Below are positions 23,724 to 31,184 of a DNA stretch of 64,000 nt, in pieces (position 1 is the stretch's first letter; each line of letters starts with the position of its first letter). This stretch comes from Deroplatys truncata. Lineage: Eukaryota > Arthropoda > Insecta > Mantodea > Mantidae. The stretch lies in the NCBI GenBank assembly GCA_030765065.1, contig CM060978.1, forward strand, positions 220,367,498 to 220,431,497. Direction: 5' to 3'. A program made the translations under genes and the position numbers. The notes beneath the pieces are model-generated. The model saw only the letters and a list, made by a program, of their open reading frames with translations. It searched no databases and was not told the origin of the DNA.

Positions 23724-24817
23724 ATGGCAGGAATGGAAGATTTTTGGAGTGAGTGTGGAGAGGAAGCGTACCACTACACCTACTACCACAAGGAGGAGTG
23801 TAATGGGTTCATACATTCAATTGTCTGTAACATGCCCTCATATCATGACCAGATGTCTTCAAGAGAAATATGCACAGAGAACTGCCCAGTCTACAGAAGA
23901 AGGTACCTGTAAGTAGACCCTCTTTTTATTCCTTTCTAGGAAATACTATGCTACATCTAATCTTTAAAGAAAGTAACGAATTTGAAATATGTTCGTTCTT
24001 CCAGAGGAGGGGATGCAGATGAGGAACAACACAGAGGCGTGAATGATGTCGATGTCCTTGTAACCACCCATGCAGTCCAACATCATTCTGAATTTTGTAA
24101 TGGTGATACGCATGCAACCCTATGCGAGAAGCCAGAGGTGCACGATCAAATGAAGTCGTACTTCCTGTGTGATGAAAACTGCGCTGTATTCTTACTCAGG
24201 CGGGGAAGCTTAAGGTAAGTGGCATTGAAAATATCTAGATGCTCTTACACTGCACGGGCTTGTAGAATATCTAATGTTTTTAAAAAATAATTAAAATTGT
24301 TCCAGAAATCGTCAGACAACGCCTATTCCTACAGAGGACATAGATGAAGTAGATTTCCCGAATGTACCGCAGCTTTTGATGACTTTGGATGACCAAGAGA
24401 GGCCAATCAATTTGCAAGCAGATGGCGATATGCTCCAGGTGACTCCTGAACATTCACCCAGGAAACGAGCAGAATTACACAAAGCAATACAGTGAGTATT
24501 AATTTCAAATCTATGAAAGAACACGCATGCTTTAAATAAAAAACTACATCGCTCCCATTCATAGTGTCTAACATGTGCAATTCCTTTCAGGAGACCTGCG
24601 AATTTATTTAAAAAATTATTTTTCTAATAGACGCAATATGTAATGTTCCAGGTCCGCTACTAAGAAGCCCACCAGGAGGAAGAACAATAAAACCTTTAAA
24701 GATCTCCATAGGAGGTTGGCGCTATTGGAAGAGCGAATTACCTGCGCTAACACCCCGAAGAGGGATGCAAGCACCCGCACTCGTGCTCCAAGGCGGCTAC
24801 ACCTCAAGAAGCAGTAG
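23724..24817 (+). CDS. Four-exon spliced gene with duplicated Cys/His module; family unknown
   Basis: Exons 23724-23908, 24005-24214, 24306-24491 and 24652-24817 join through canonical GT-AG introns into 747 nt (248 codons plus stop). All three introns are phase 2. Exons 1 and 2 each encode one copy of a C-x4-H-x3-C-x5-H-x8-C-x3-C module (C26, H31, C35, H41, C50, C54; and C93, H98, C102, H108, C117, C121). Both contain H-D-Q-M and x-E-N-C-x-V, so the exon was duplicated. Exon 3 is acidic and proline-containing. Exon 4 has a basic K-K-P-T-R-R-K-N-N-K patch (possible NLS) and an L-rich, coiled-coil-like stretch. It is the first gene after the left promoter. I do not recognise the family. A metal-binding nuclear regulator is inference from the residues; secretion is unlikely because no signal peptide is seen. 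A TATA box and a nearby poly(A) signal (25220) support it as a real transcript. Confidence 0.75.
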
Positions 24818-25232
24818 TGTCAATATAGGATTGTATTATGAAACCCCAGTGCTCATCATAAAAGAAACAGACAGTAATAATTTCGTGTATATGACAAAAT
24901 ATGACTGGCAGATAATTCAAAAAAGTCTCGCAGAATTCGAAACATATCTGAAAGTGAAGAAGTGTCCGAACAGAGAGTACAGTGAACATGTTGTATTCTC
25001 CTATAATATCACGGTGTTTATGGAAAGTGAAAAAATTACACTTTTTAATACGTCTTTAAATTACGGTGAAATTCATTTGAATTATGATGTACTATCACTA
25101 ATAAAAAGACTCGAATCCTATATAGATAGACATCTACAGAACCTATGTATTGTAAATGAAGACACATATGTAGGGACAAGGAGCTGGAGGCAGAAGGCGT
25201 TGGAAATGTATAATAAGAAAATAAAGAAGTAA
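24765..25232 (+). CDS. Overlapping ORF, 155 aa, possible tandem PC4-like ssDNA-binding fold
   Basis: ATG at 24765 lies inside exon 4 of the upstream gene, in another frame. That frame is open without stops from the exon 4 acceptor (24652) to 25232, so alternative splicing could also feed into it. The protein shows two similar strand-hairpin-helix units at about residues 22-63 (ending M-T-K-Y-D-W-Q-I-I-Q-K-S-L) and 72-124 (ending L-N-Y-D-V-L-S-L-I-K-R-L). A beta-hairpin followed by such a helix resembles PC4-type single-strand DNA-binding domains, here as a fused pseudo-dimer. This is a structural guess, not a sequence match. If right, a role in element DNA replication or transcription would fit. 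The C-terminus is basic (K-K-I-K-K). Confidence 0.55.
   Translation: MQAPALVLQGGYTSRSSSVNIGLYYETPVLIIKETDSNNFVYMTKYDWQIIQKSLAEFETYLKVKKCPNREYSEHVVFSYNITVFMESEKITLFNTSLNYGEIHLNYDVLSLIKRLESYIDRHLQNLCIVNEDTYVGTRSWRQKALEMYNKKIKK
25220..25225 (+). terminator. Poly(A) signal for the left rightward transcript
   Basis: AATAAA overlapping the last codons of the 24765-25232 ORF. It is close to, and convergent with, the capsid transcript signal at 25254-25259. Confidence 0.5.
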
Positions 25233-25253
25233 ATATATCTTTTATAACTTGCT

Positions 25254-25259
25254 TTTATT
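25254..25259 (-). terminator. Poly(A) signal for the leftward capsid transcript
   Basis: AATAAA on the reverse strand about 50 bp past the major capsid stop codon (25310). Convergent transcripts therefore end within about 40 bp of each other. Confidence 0.5.
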
Positions 25260-25309
25260 CACGAAAAACCCCCTTACACTTCCTTATATCAAGCATAAAA
25301 TAACTACAT

Positions 25310-26524
25310 TTAAATTAAAGACTGCATCACATGAGACAGGGGCTTGTATGTAAATACTTTGTCATGAATTATCAAGCAATACAAAGATGTCTGTGCAGGA
25401 ATATTTGCACTAGTTTGAATTTCCAGTCTAATATTGACAGCTCCATTTACAACCTCCTCAGGCTGATGTGAGCAGTCAATGACAAATATCGGTGCATGTT
25501 TAAGAAAATCTTTTCTCCTCAATAAGGGGTAATTCTCTCTCGAATAATAGGAGCTTTGGAACTTTGAATACATTTCATATAACGAGGCAAATCTAGAGTT
25601 TCCAAAGTCCAAGTTCATATCATGGTAGGGATAACATTCACTATTGAGGTACAGTCTCAAATTGGTTATGTTGCAATGATCAAACTCGGAACAGTCTTTA
25701 GTTGCATTATTTACTCTCGAAGTCTGCGCTCCCACAATAACAAATCTTGGTTTCTCGGGTCTCGATGTTGTTGCAACGTTCCATGTAAATGATCTAGTTT
25801 GAGGTACCGCAGGCTGAGTATGCAGATCCATACTTCGAAAGGCTATGTGTAATGGCCTGTCTGACTTGACAATCTTAAGGATCTCCACCTTTTCACCATC
25901 AGAAAGGCGTATTATAGGCATCCGCCACTCGATACGTGTAAGTTTAACAATAGCATTTTCTTCTCATTCGGCTGCCAGAATACAGTTTTTAGAGTCCTTG
26001 GATCGAATGAGGACCAGCTCAAACTTGCTGTTGAGTAAGAGGTCCTTGTGATCATCTGGAAATCCCAGAAGCATTGACAGCGGTACTATAGCGTTGAATG
26101 CTCCACTTGCAGGATGCACAATATCCACATCTTCTCCAGGGTAGCACCATCCAGCATTGAGTAAACGGTTGGATTCCATAGAGTTGAGTGCAGCATAGTT
26201 GCGCATAGTTGATGTAATCCCTGGATTTCTTGTTCTGTCTATAGTCGATCCATTCATGTCCAATCGAATCTCGTCAAACATAAATGCAATAGCATTATTG
26301 GTGAGCCTTGCTGTAGTAGTTGTTCCATTAGGTTTAGTAACAGATCCCTCAATGTAGAGATAACTCCGGTTAGGTAGAGTATATAAATCTTCAGCTTGAC
26401 AAGGGATTCTAATTTCATCATTCGCATCCAGAGCCGATGTATTATACGGTAAAAACACATGCTCCTCTTCTTTAGCAATCTTGTCCTCAAATGTAGGTGT
26501 TTCCGTCACATTGAAGATGTCCAT
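25310..26524 (-). pseudogene. Major capsid protein (hexon-like), interrupted by one in-frame stop
   Basis: ATG at 26524 begins M-D-I-F-N-V. The frame runs to a TGA at 25964-25966 and remains open in the same phase to the terminal stop at 25310, about 404 codons in all. The beta-rich composition, the position as last gene of the capsid block after PLA2, protease and minor capsid genes, and the opening residues fit the double-jelly-roll major capsid protein of Polinton/adintovirus elements, which forms the capsid hexamers. The protein is on the short side for Polinton capsids. The lone TGA is the only lesion seen. Whether it is a nonsense mutation or a sequencing error cannot be told here. Assignment rests on context and general resemblance. 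Confidence 0.65.
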
Positions 26525-26656
26525 CACAGAATTCTGAAGCCCAATGCTTCAAGGAACCTCCTATTGCTCGATGTTAACACACTGAGTGTCGCAGGTAGAG
26601 TATGATGTATACGACGATGCGCAGGCTTATTATATCCTCGTAGGCGTCTTCTTCTG

Positions 26657-27367
26657 CTAAAATCTATTCCCATTACGACGTATGTGAAGTCTTATGCTTA
26701 TATCCTCGTTTCTAAAGTTGATGGGATGACCGTTCTGGTCGACTACTCGAAGAGTGATTTGATCGATAAAGTTAGTGTCTATGATAGGCAGGTAAATGGG
26801 ATTTGAAGGCTCTTGCGAAATGTGATATCCTGGCGGAACAGAAGGGAAAAACTCATAGATCGAGTGTCCGCTTTTACCGTCGATGAAAGAGCCTGTTGCA
26901 ATACTGCACTCGATTCGTATTATGCTCACCTCAAATATGTTTACTAGGAAATCAGATTCAGTCACTTGATTAGCAGGAATGACTTTGCTTTCACTGAAGC
27001 CTAAAAGGGATCCAATAGAGCACTCCCTTGAAAAATCCATAGGAAAAGGACATTTAACTTCAGCCCTCATTGTATTATTATTAGGCCGAATAAAGAAGAC
27101 ATCCTCATCCAATTGAAGCTTATCTTTGATGTATGCATTAATATCAGTAATCTCATAAGTTCCATGAGGTATATCAATGACTTTAAGATTGTCATTGTAA
27201 ATGTAATGAAACTGATTATTGCTATGATCCACATTGGGAATAGAATAGAAGGTTTCAAAATTCAAGAGAGCGATCTCATAATATCCTTTAGGATCGATCC
27301 TCAGAGGAGGATTCAGGTGTGTTGTCAGAACAGATTCATTACCGCTAACGGCAATAGTGTAACTCAT
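26657..27367 (-). CDS. Minor capsid (penton-like) protein
   Basis: The first ATG of the frame is at 27367 (M-S-Y-T-I-A-V-S-G), giving 236 residues. The ATG overlaps the protease stop as ATGA (27367-27364). Beta-rich, with a P-P-L-R-I-D-P-K-G-Y-Y-E-I-A-L-L-N-F-E segment near the N-terminus. It includes a G-T-Y-E-I-T-D-I-N block and the segment G-S-L-L-G-F, features common to the single-jelly-roll minor capsid (PY/penton) proteins that Polintons carry beside the major capsid gene. In the virion it would occupy the fivefold vertices. It is intact. Family assignment is from context and pattern; no database comparison was possible. Confidence 0.65.
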   Translation of the reverse strand: MSYTIAVSGNESVLTTHLNPPLRIDPKGYYEIALLNFETFYSIPNVDHSNNQFHYIYNDNLKVIDIPHGTYEITDINAYIKDKLQLDEDVFFIRPNNNTMRAEVKCPFPMDFSRECSIGSLLGFSESKVIPANQVTESDFLVNIFEVSIIRIECSIATGSFIDGKSGHSIYEFFPSVPPGYHISQEPSNPIYLPIIDTNFIDQITLRVVDQNGHPINFRNEDISIRLHIRRNGNRF

Positions 27368-27675
27368 TGTGATAGAAATTGTAAGCACAAGTGCCCACAG
27401 ATGACTGAGCTAAAACTCTGAAACCTCTCAGTATTATACATTAACCTAACACCTCTGAGATACCTTTCTATCTCTTTAGGAGGCTTTAGGTTCCCAAAGC
27501 TATCGAAATAAAATGCAATGATACCCTCCTTCCTTACAGCAACCCAATGGGTACCTTCATTCTCTGAAGAATCGAGGTTGATGATAATCCTGTCATGGTG
27601 ATGAGGCATTGCAGGCAACTCATCAATCATATATACACCTCTAAAATGCGGAATCTTTAAACGTCTAGCATACAT
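27364..27675 (-). CDS. Adenain-like cysteine protease (PRO)
   Basis: The frame is open from 27696, but the first in-frame ATG is at 27675, giving 103 residues; the upstream seven codons begin with TTG. The adenoviral-type protease triad is visible: His in G-T-H-W-V-A-V, Asp in F-Y-F-D-S-F-G, and Cys in V-I-C-G-H-L-C. The family cleaves capsid precursors during virion maturation. It is shorter than typical adenains, which are roughly twice as long. The open frame overlaps the PLA2 gene's stop codon, so translation by reinitiation, non-AUG initiation or an unrecognised splice may supply the N-terminus. The downstream minor capsid start overlaps its stop. All three catalytic residues are present. 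Confidence 0.8.
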   Translation of the reverse strand: MYARRLKIPHFRGVYMIDELPAMPHHHDRIIINLDSSENEGTHWVAVRKEGIIAFYFDSFGNLKPPKEIERYLRGVRLMYNTERFQSFSSVICGHLCLQFLSQ

Positions 27676-27692
27676 ATCGAGATCAATGTTAC

Positions 27693-28337
27693 TCAAGGCT
27701 TTTTCCGGGACAAGTGCAGTCCTCTTCCAGAGTTTTTTGAATTTCCATTCTTGCTGTTGCGTCTCTTCTTTTTGACATTTCTCGTCTTATTCTTCTTCAC
27801 TTGAAGACCTTTTCCTTTTGCTTCTATCTCTCTGTTATGTCTTGCCATTTCTGCAAGCTGTTTATCTGCAGCCTTTTTCTTATTCACCGCTGTGGCGATT
27901 TGAGCTGCTCCTCCAGCTGCAGCACCTAGGGCTGCAATAATTGGAATGAGAGGCAGAAATCCTCCATGCTTTTTCTTCCTGGAGCCAGCACCTACAGCCA
28001 CCTTGCCCTTCATAATTGCTGTAACTAGCCTGGCGGCCAACTTTTCTCCTAAAGTAGCGTCCGATGCCTGTACTCTTTTCCACGCCTTCTCGGCTAAGAT
28101 CTTATCGGCTATATTTCTAGTAGCAGAGTCCCTGTGCTCAGCGTAGGCGATGTCGTGCTGCTTACAGGCTTCGTCTAAGGGGTTAATTCCGGGGTCTCCT
28201 CTCTGTAGGCGTTTTTCCAACTTCGTACCCGGACCGCAATATCTGTAGCCCGGTAAATGTGCTTCAAAGGGCAGCCAATTAATAAGAGAGTTAATTAACC
28301 CAGAGCCTCTGGAGATCTTGATCCTCCTAGCTCCCAT
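27693..28337 (-). CDS. PLA2-domain minor capsid/core protein
   Basis: 214 residues. Residues 33-38 are Y-C-G-P-G-T (calcium-binding loop) and D-E-A-C-K-Q-H-D-I-A-Y at 55-65 is the catalytic His-Asp helix of the phospholipase A2 type found in parvovirus VP1 and in some Polinton/adintovirus proteins. Residues 124-150 form a Gly/Ala-rich hydrophobic segment beginning G-G-F-L-P, of the type seen in adenoviral core/minor capsid precursors. The C-terminal third is very basic (K-K-K-R-R), suitable for DNA binding. In related viruses the PLA2 activity serves membrane passage during entry. It is the first gene of the leftward capsid block, preceded closely by a TATA-like box. The frame is intact. Confidence 0.85.
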   Translation of the reverse strand: MGARRIKISRGSGLINSLINWLPFEAHLPGYRYCGPGTKLEKRLQRGDPGINPLDEACKQHDIAYAEHRDSATRNIADKILAEKAWKRVQASDATLGEKLAARLVTAIMKGKVAVGAGSRKKKHGGFLPLIPIIAALGAAAGGAAQIATAVNKKKAADKQLAEMARHNREIEAKGKGLQVKKNKTRNVKKKRRNSKNGNSKNSGRGLHLSRKKP

Positions 28338-28369
28338 GATAGACTAGCTGACTTTAAAATAGTATTGGA

Positions 28370-28377
28370 CTTTTATA
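28370..28377 (-). promoter_or_regulatory. TATA box for the leftward capsid block (TATAAAAG)
   Basis: TATAAAAG on the reverse strand ends 32 bp upstream of the PLA2-protein ATG (28337). A normal start site would give a leader of only a few bases, or the start site lies at the ATG itself. Confidence 0.5.
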
Positions 28378-28413
28378 CTCTCAAGCTACAAACTGAAATC
28401 CATGCGCACCTGA

Positions 28414-28418
28414 TATAA

Positions 28419-28420
<2 letters not shown>
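28414..28420 (+). promoter_or_regulatory. Possible TATA element for the rightward ATPase block
   Basis: TATAAAT about 85 bp upstream of the ATPase ATG. It runs directly into a long TA tract, so the functional element cannot be pinned down. Confidence 0.3.

Positions 28421-28421
<1 letters not shown>

Positions 28422-28472
<51 letters not shown>
28422..28472. repeat. TA dinucleotide tract between divergent gene blocks
   Basis: About 25 TA units lie exactly in the intergenic space between the capsid and ATPase blocks. It is self-complementary and easily unwound. It could be a polymorphic microsatellite, part of the bidirectional promoter, or both. Confidence 0.85.
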
Positions 28473-28474
<2 letters not shown>

Positions 28475-28504
28475 TAAGCATGCTTTTTATATTTAGTTAT
28501 TAAG

Positions 28505-29221
28505 ATGGAGCTAGTGAAGCAAGATTGCTCCCTGCCCATTCAGGTGCTAGACTTTGAAAGTGATTTTCGATGCAATCGACACGGAAAGTTATTTCCCTCT
28601 AATGTCAGAGCTCTTATTCTAGGCAGCTCAAGCGCCGGAAAAACTAATGTATTACTGAATATGCTGCTTCATGTGAATGGTTTACGTTTTGAAAACTTGT
28701 ACATCTATTCAAAGTCCCTTTACCAGCCAAAGTATCAATATCTCATCAAGCTACTCGAAAACATTGAAGGGATAGAAGTGAACACTTATGAAGATGGAGA
28801 AAGTGTCTTACATCCCTCTGAAGTTAAAGAAAACTCCATATTTATATTTGATGACGTAATCACTGAAAAGCAGGGGAAGATCGCCTCTTTTTACAGCATG
28901 GGCAGACACCGTAATGTGGACTCTATATATTTAGCACAGTCGTATGCTAAAGTGCCTAAACATCTAATAAGAGACAACACGAACATGATTATTCTCTTCA
29001 AGCACGATAATTTAAACTTGAAACATATATATGAGGATTATGTGAACACTGACATGTCATATACTGAATTTAAAGACCTGTGCAAGGGTGTTTGGGAAAG
29101 TGTCTCGGAAGGAAGACCATTTGTAGTGATAGTTCCTGAATTCCCTATGAATGAGGGTCGATATAGGAACGGCTTCGATGTATATATTAAAGTAGAAAAG
29201 AAAGAAAAGGATCATTCATAG
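28505..29221 (+). CDS. DNA-packaging ATPase (A32/FtsK-HerA type)
   Basis: 238 residues. Walker A is G-S-S-S-A-G-K-T at 40-47 and Walker B is I-F-I-F-D-D at 113-118. An I-Y-L-A-Q-S-Y segment near 140 is in the place of the sensor motif. The length and motif spacing match Polinton ATPases related to poxviral A32, which pump the genome into preformed capsids. ATG at 28505 is the first in frame, right after the TA tract. The next gene starts 7 bp after its stop. No lesion is seen. Confidence 0.9.
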   Translation: MELVKQDCSLPIQVLDFESDFRCNRHGKLFPSNVRALILGSSSAGKTNVLLNMLLHVNGLRFENLYIYSKSLYQPKYQYLIKLLENIEGIEVNTYEDGESVLHPSEVKENSIFIFDDVITEKQGKIASFYSMGRHRNVDSIYLAQSYAKVPKHLIRDNTNMIILFKHDNLNLKHIYEDYVNTDMSYTEFKDLCKGVWESVSEGRPFVVIVPEFPMNEGRYRNGFDVYIKVEKKEKDHS

Positions 29222-29227
29222 ATCGAA

Positions 29228-30075
29228 ATGAGTATTGACAGGTTCGGTTCACAGAGGACTGCTCCAGTTAAAAGAGCACTTCATCAATTCATCATAAACC
29301 GAGATGGAAAAGGAAACTATCAATTTAAAAACAAAAGACTATGCATTGTTCATGATCCCGAGGAAGACAATGACGCAAGCACTAAACGTTATGTTGACAC
29401 CCTTACGACTTCTACCGAAAATCGAATGCAGGAATTCACCGAAAAAGTGGCATATCAGCGTATGGGTGAACTTGAAACTATGATAAGGAATCACATCCAG
29501 AAATCGCTGGATGGACAATATGAGTCTCTAATGAAATACCTGGACAAACATGCACTTAAACGAGACGCTGGAAACAACATTATTCTAGATACAATAAGAA
29601 TGAAGATAATATTATCACCTCAGGAGGACTACGATGTACCGAATAGGAAATATGTAAATATGTATCAGACTATGTTAATGCAAGAACACCAGCGATCGAT
29701 TCAGATGGGAACGCTTCCTTTCAAAAAAGAAGAATAAGAGAGATAGCAGATCCCATCGATGACAGTGATGCAGCTAGTAAAAAGTTTGTTAAACATATTA
29801 TTGGTAAAAAGCACAATGAAGCACAGCAAGCTCTAAACAGGAGACTAGCCTCTATTGGAAATGATATCACCGAAACAGTAGTGAAACATATGGAAACTAT
29901 GGCGAACCAACAGAGTTCCATGGATAAGCACTTGACAATAGCTATGAATAATGTGAATATTCTTAAATCACAAGTGAATGTTATAAATGCGCTATTAGAT
30001 CAAATGAAAGGTCACCACGTTTTTAGCCTGCAGACGAAGCCTTTCAGAGGGAATTCACTAAGATACACACCGTAG
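29228..30075 (+). pseudogene. Fibre-like protein with phage-tail-type repeats, frameshifted
   Basis: The first frame (29228-29737, 169 residues) ends just after a run of six A (29723-29728). The sequence continues in a different frame to a TAG at 30073-30075. Three copies of a D-P-x-x-D-x-x-x-x-K-x-Y/F-V type motif are spaced along the protein: D-P-E-E-D-N-D-A-S-T-K-R-Y-V, then a P-Q-E-D-Y-D-V-P-N-R-K-Y-V form, and D-P-I-D-D-S-D-A-A-S-K-K-F-V in the second frame. Long charged, coiled-coil-like helices lie between them. Such motifs recur in bacteriophage tail-fibre shafts, suggesting a trimeric fibre. The break could be an indel in the A run or, less likely, slippage during expression. Function is inferred. 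Confidence 0.55.
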
Positions 30076-30090
30076 TATCTGCACCGTAGT

Positions 30091-30132
30091 AGGTGCTCTG
30101 TAGTATTCGAATTCGAATACTACAGAGCACCT
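30091..30132. repeat. 42-bp perfect palindrome
   Basis: Each 21-base arm reads AGGTGCTCTGTAGTATTCGA plus A, with no spacer. The centre is TTCGAA-flanked. It lies exactly between the TAG that ends the fibre shaft frame and the ORF that looks like the fibre head. The right arm is in the frame of the downstream ORF, so the left arm looks like an inverted duplication of it. Confidence 0.95.
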
Positions 30133-30159
30133 GTAAACGGAGAGGTCATTGCATGCTAT

Positions 30160-30354
30160 ATGACATCGTCAACTCCTCCTTTTGTAAGAGCAGATACATT
30201 ATTTGCTATAAACAATAACATAGTCAGAACCTTCCCTACTCCTATTGCAAATGGAGATACACTCACCTTTACTGCTCCGGCCAATCGAGCAAAAGATGGC
30301 CATATTCTAAATATCGAAATGAGTATAGCATATAAACTGAGGCCAACAGAATAG
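30160..30354 (+). pseudogene. Short ORF, probable C-terminal (head) part of the fibre-like gene
   Basis: 64 codons from ATG at 30160, beta-rich (T-L-F-A-I-N-N-N-I-V-R-T, G-D-T-L-T-F-T-A-P-A). It is in the same frame as the second part of the upstream fibre-like gene, and that frame is open from just after the TAG at 30073 to 30354. I infer one gene split by the stop and the palindrome. As an independent gene it would be a small unknown protein. Confidence 0.45.
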
Positions 30355-30401
30355 AACAGCTATATATTGAGGTGAATAACAAAATTCAAGATCATTTCAA
30401 G

Positions 30402-31184
30402 ATGGACAGCGAGAGCATAAGACTTAAAGAATCTGTAGCCAGGCATACAAAGGCTATAAGGGAAAAGTTACGTGCACTAAAAGGACAAAAGTTTGAGACC
30501 CAGAGAGTAATGAGTGAAGCTCTTCAGCCAGTAGCAGAACCGTTACATGATATACTACAAATTCAGAAAAACAATAGTGTTACTTCAAACAATGAGGAGA
30601 GTCAGAAAAAGAGTGATCCACTTAAAGAGGAGAAAGATGAGAATATCTTTAGATTCCTGCAGAAAGTTCGAAGGAATGATAAGAATGAAATAGATAATGC
30701 CTACGGTGTGAGATACGAAGATGGAAGCTATATGCTGGGGAACAAGATCATTGACTTCCTCAACAATAAAGTACGAGTAGGTGATGAAACGTACGAGATG
30801 ACACCTGGATTGAGTGAACTCATCTTCAAGAGGATACCTGAAATGCATGTATATACAGAAGGGTATCTGGATACATATAGCAGAATATTGAAAGCAACAC
30901 ATGTTCATCGAAGAAACTTCAGCAAGCACGGGCAGCTGAGATCAGGCAATTCCTACAAGTATAAAAGCATTATACGCCCTCTAGTAACGAAACACAAGGG
31001 TTTAGGTTTGCAGTGGAAGGAGCATCGCCCTGATACGAGGCAAGAATACATCTACTGGAACGACCCTAACGACCTGGTAAATCGCCTGAGGCTTCTCATT
31101 GCCAACGACGCCGGAAATAATAATCACACACAAGAAATTGAAGAAATTATTCAAGAACTGAAATCGGCTAGGATTATAGCATGA
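30402..31184 (+). CDS. Conserved Maverick-associated protein of unknown function
   Basis: The first ATG in frame is at 30402, giving 260 residues (the frame is open from 30372 with GTG). The N-terminal 90 residues are charged and helical (R-H-T-K-A-I-R-E-K-L-R-A-L-K). The C-terminal domain (about 105-258) has Y-G-V-R-Y-E-D-G-S-Y-M-L-G-N-K, then T-P-G-L-S-E-L-I-F-K, H-G-Q-L-R-S-G-N-S-Y-K-Y-K and W-N-D-P-N-D-L-V-N-R-L-R-L-L motifs. I associate this pattern with a domain often annotated as uncharacterised in arthropod Maverick-derived proteins (DUF8207 from recollection, unverified). The stop overlaps the integrase ATG as ATGA, indicating coupled expression. Biochemical role unknown. Confidence 0.6.
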   Translation: MDSESIRLKESVARHTKAIREKLRALKGQKFETQRVMSEALQPVAEPLHDILQIQKNNSVTSNNEESQKKSDPLKEEKDENIFRFLQKVRRNDKNEIDNAYGVRYEDGSYMLGNKIIDFLNNKVRVGDETYEMTPGLSELIFKRIPEMHVYTEGYLDTYSRILKATHVHRRNFSKHGQLRSGNSYKYKSIIRPLVTKHKGLGLQWKEHRPDTRQEYIYWNDPNDLVNRLRLLIANDAGNNNHTQEIEEIIQELKSARIIA

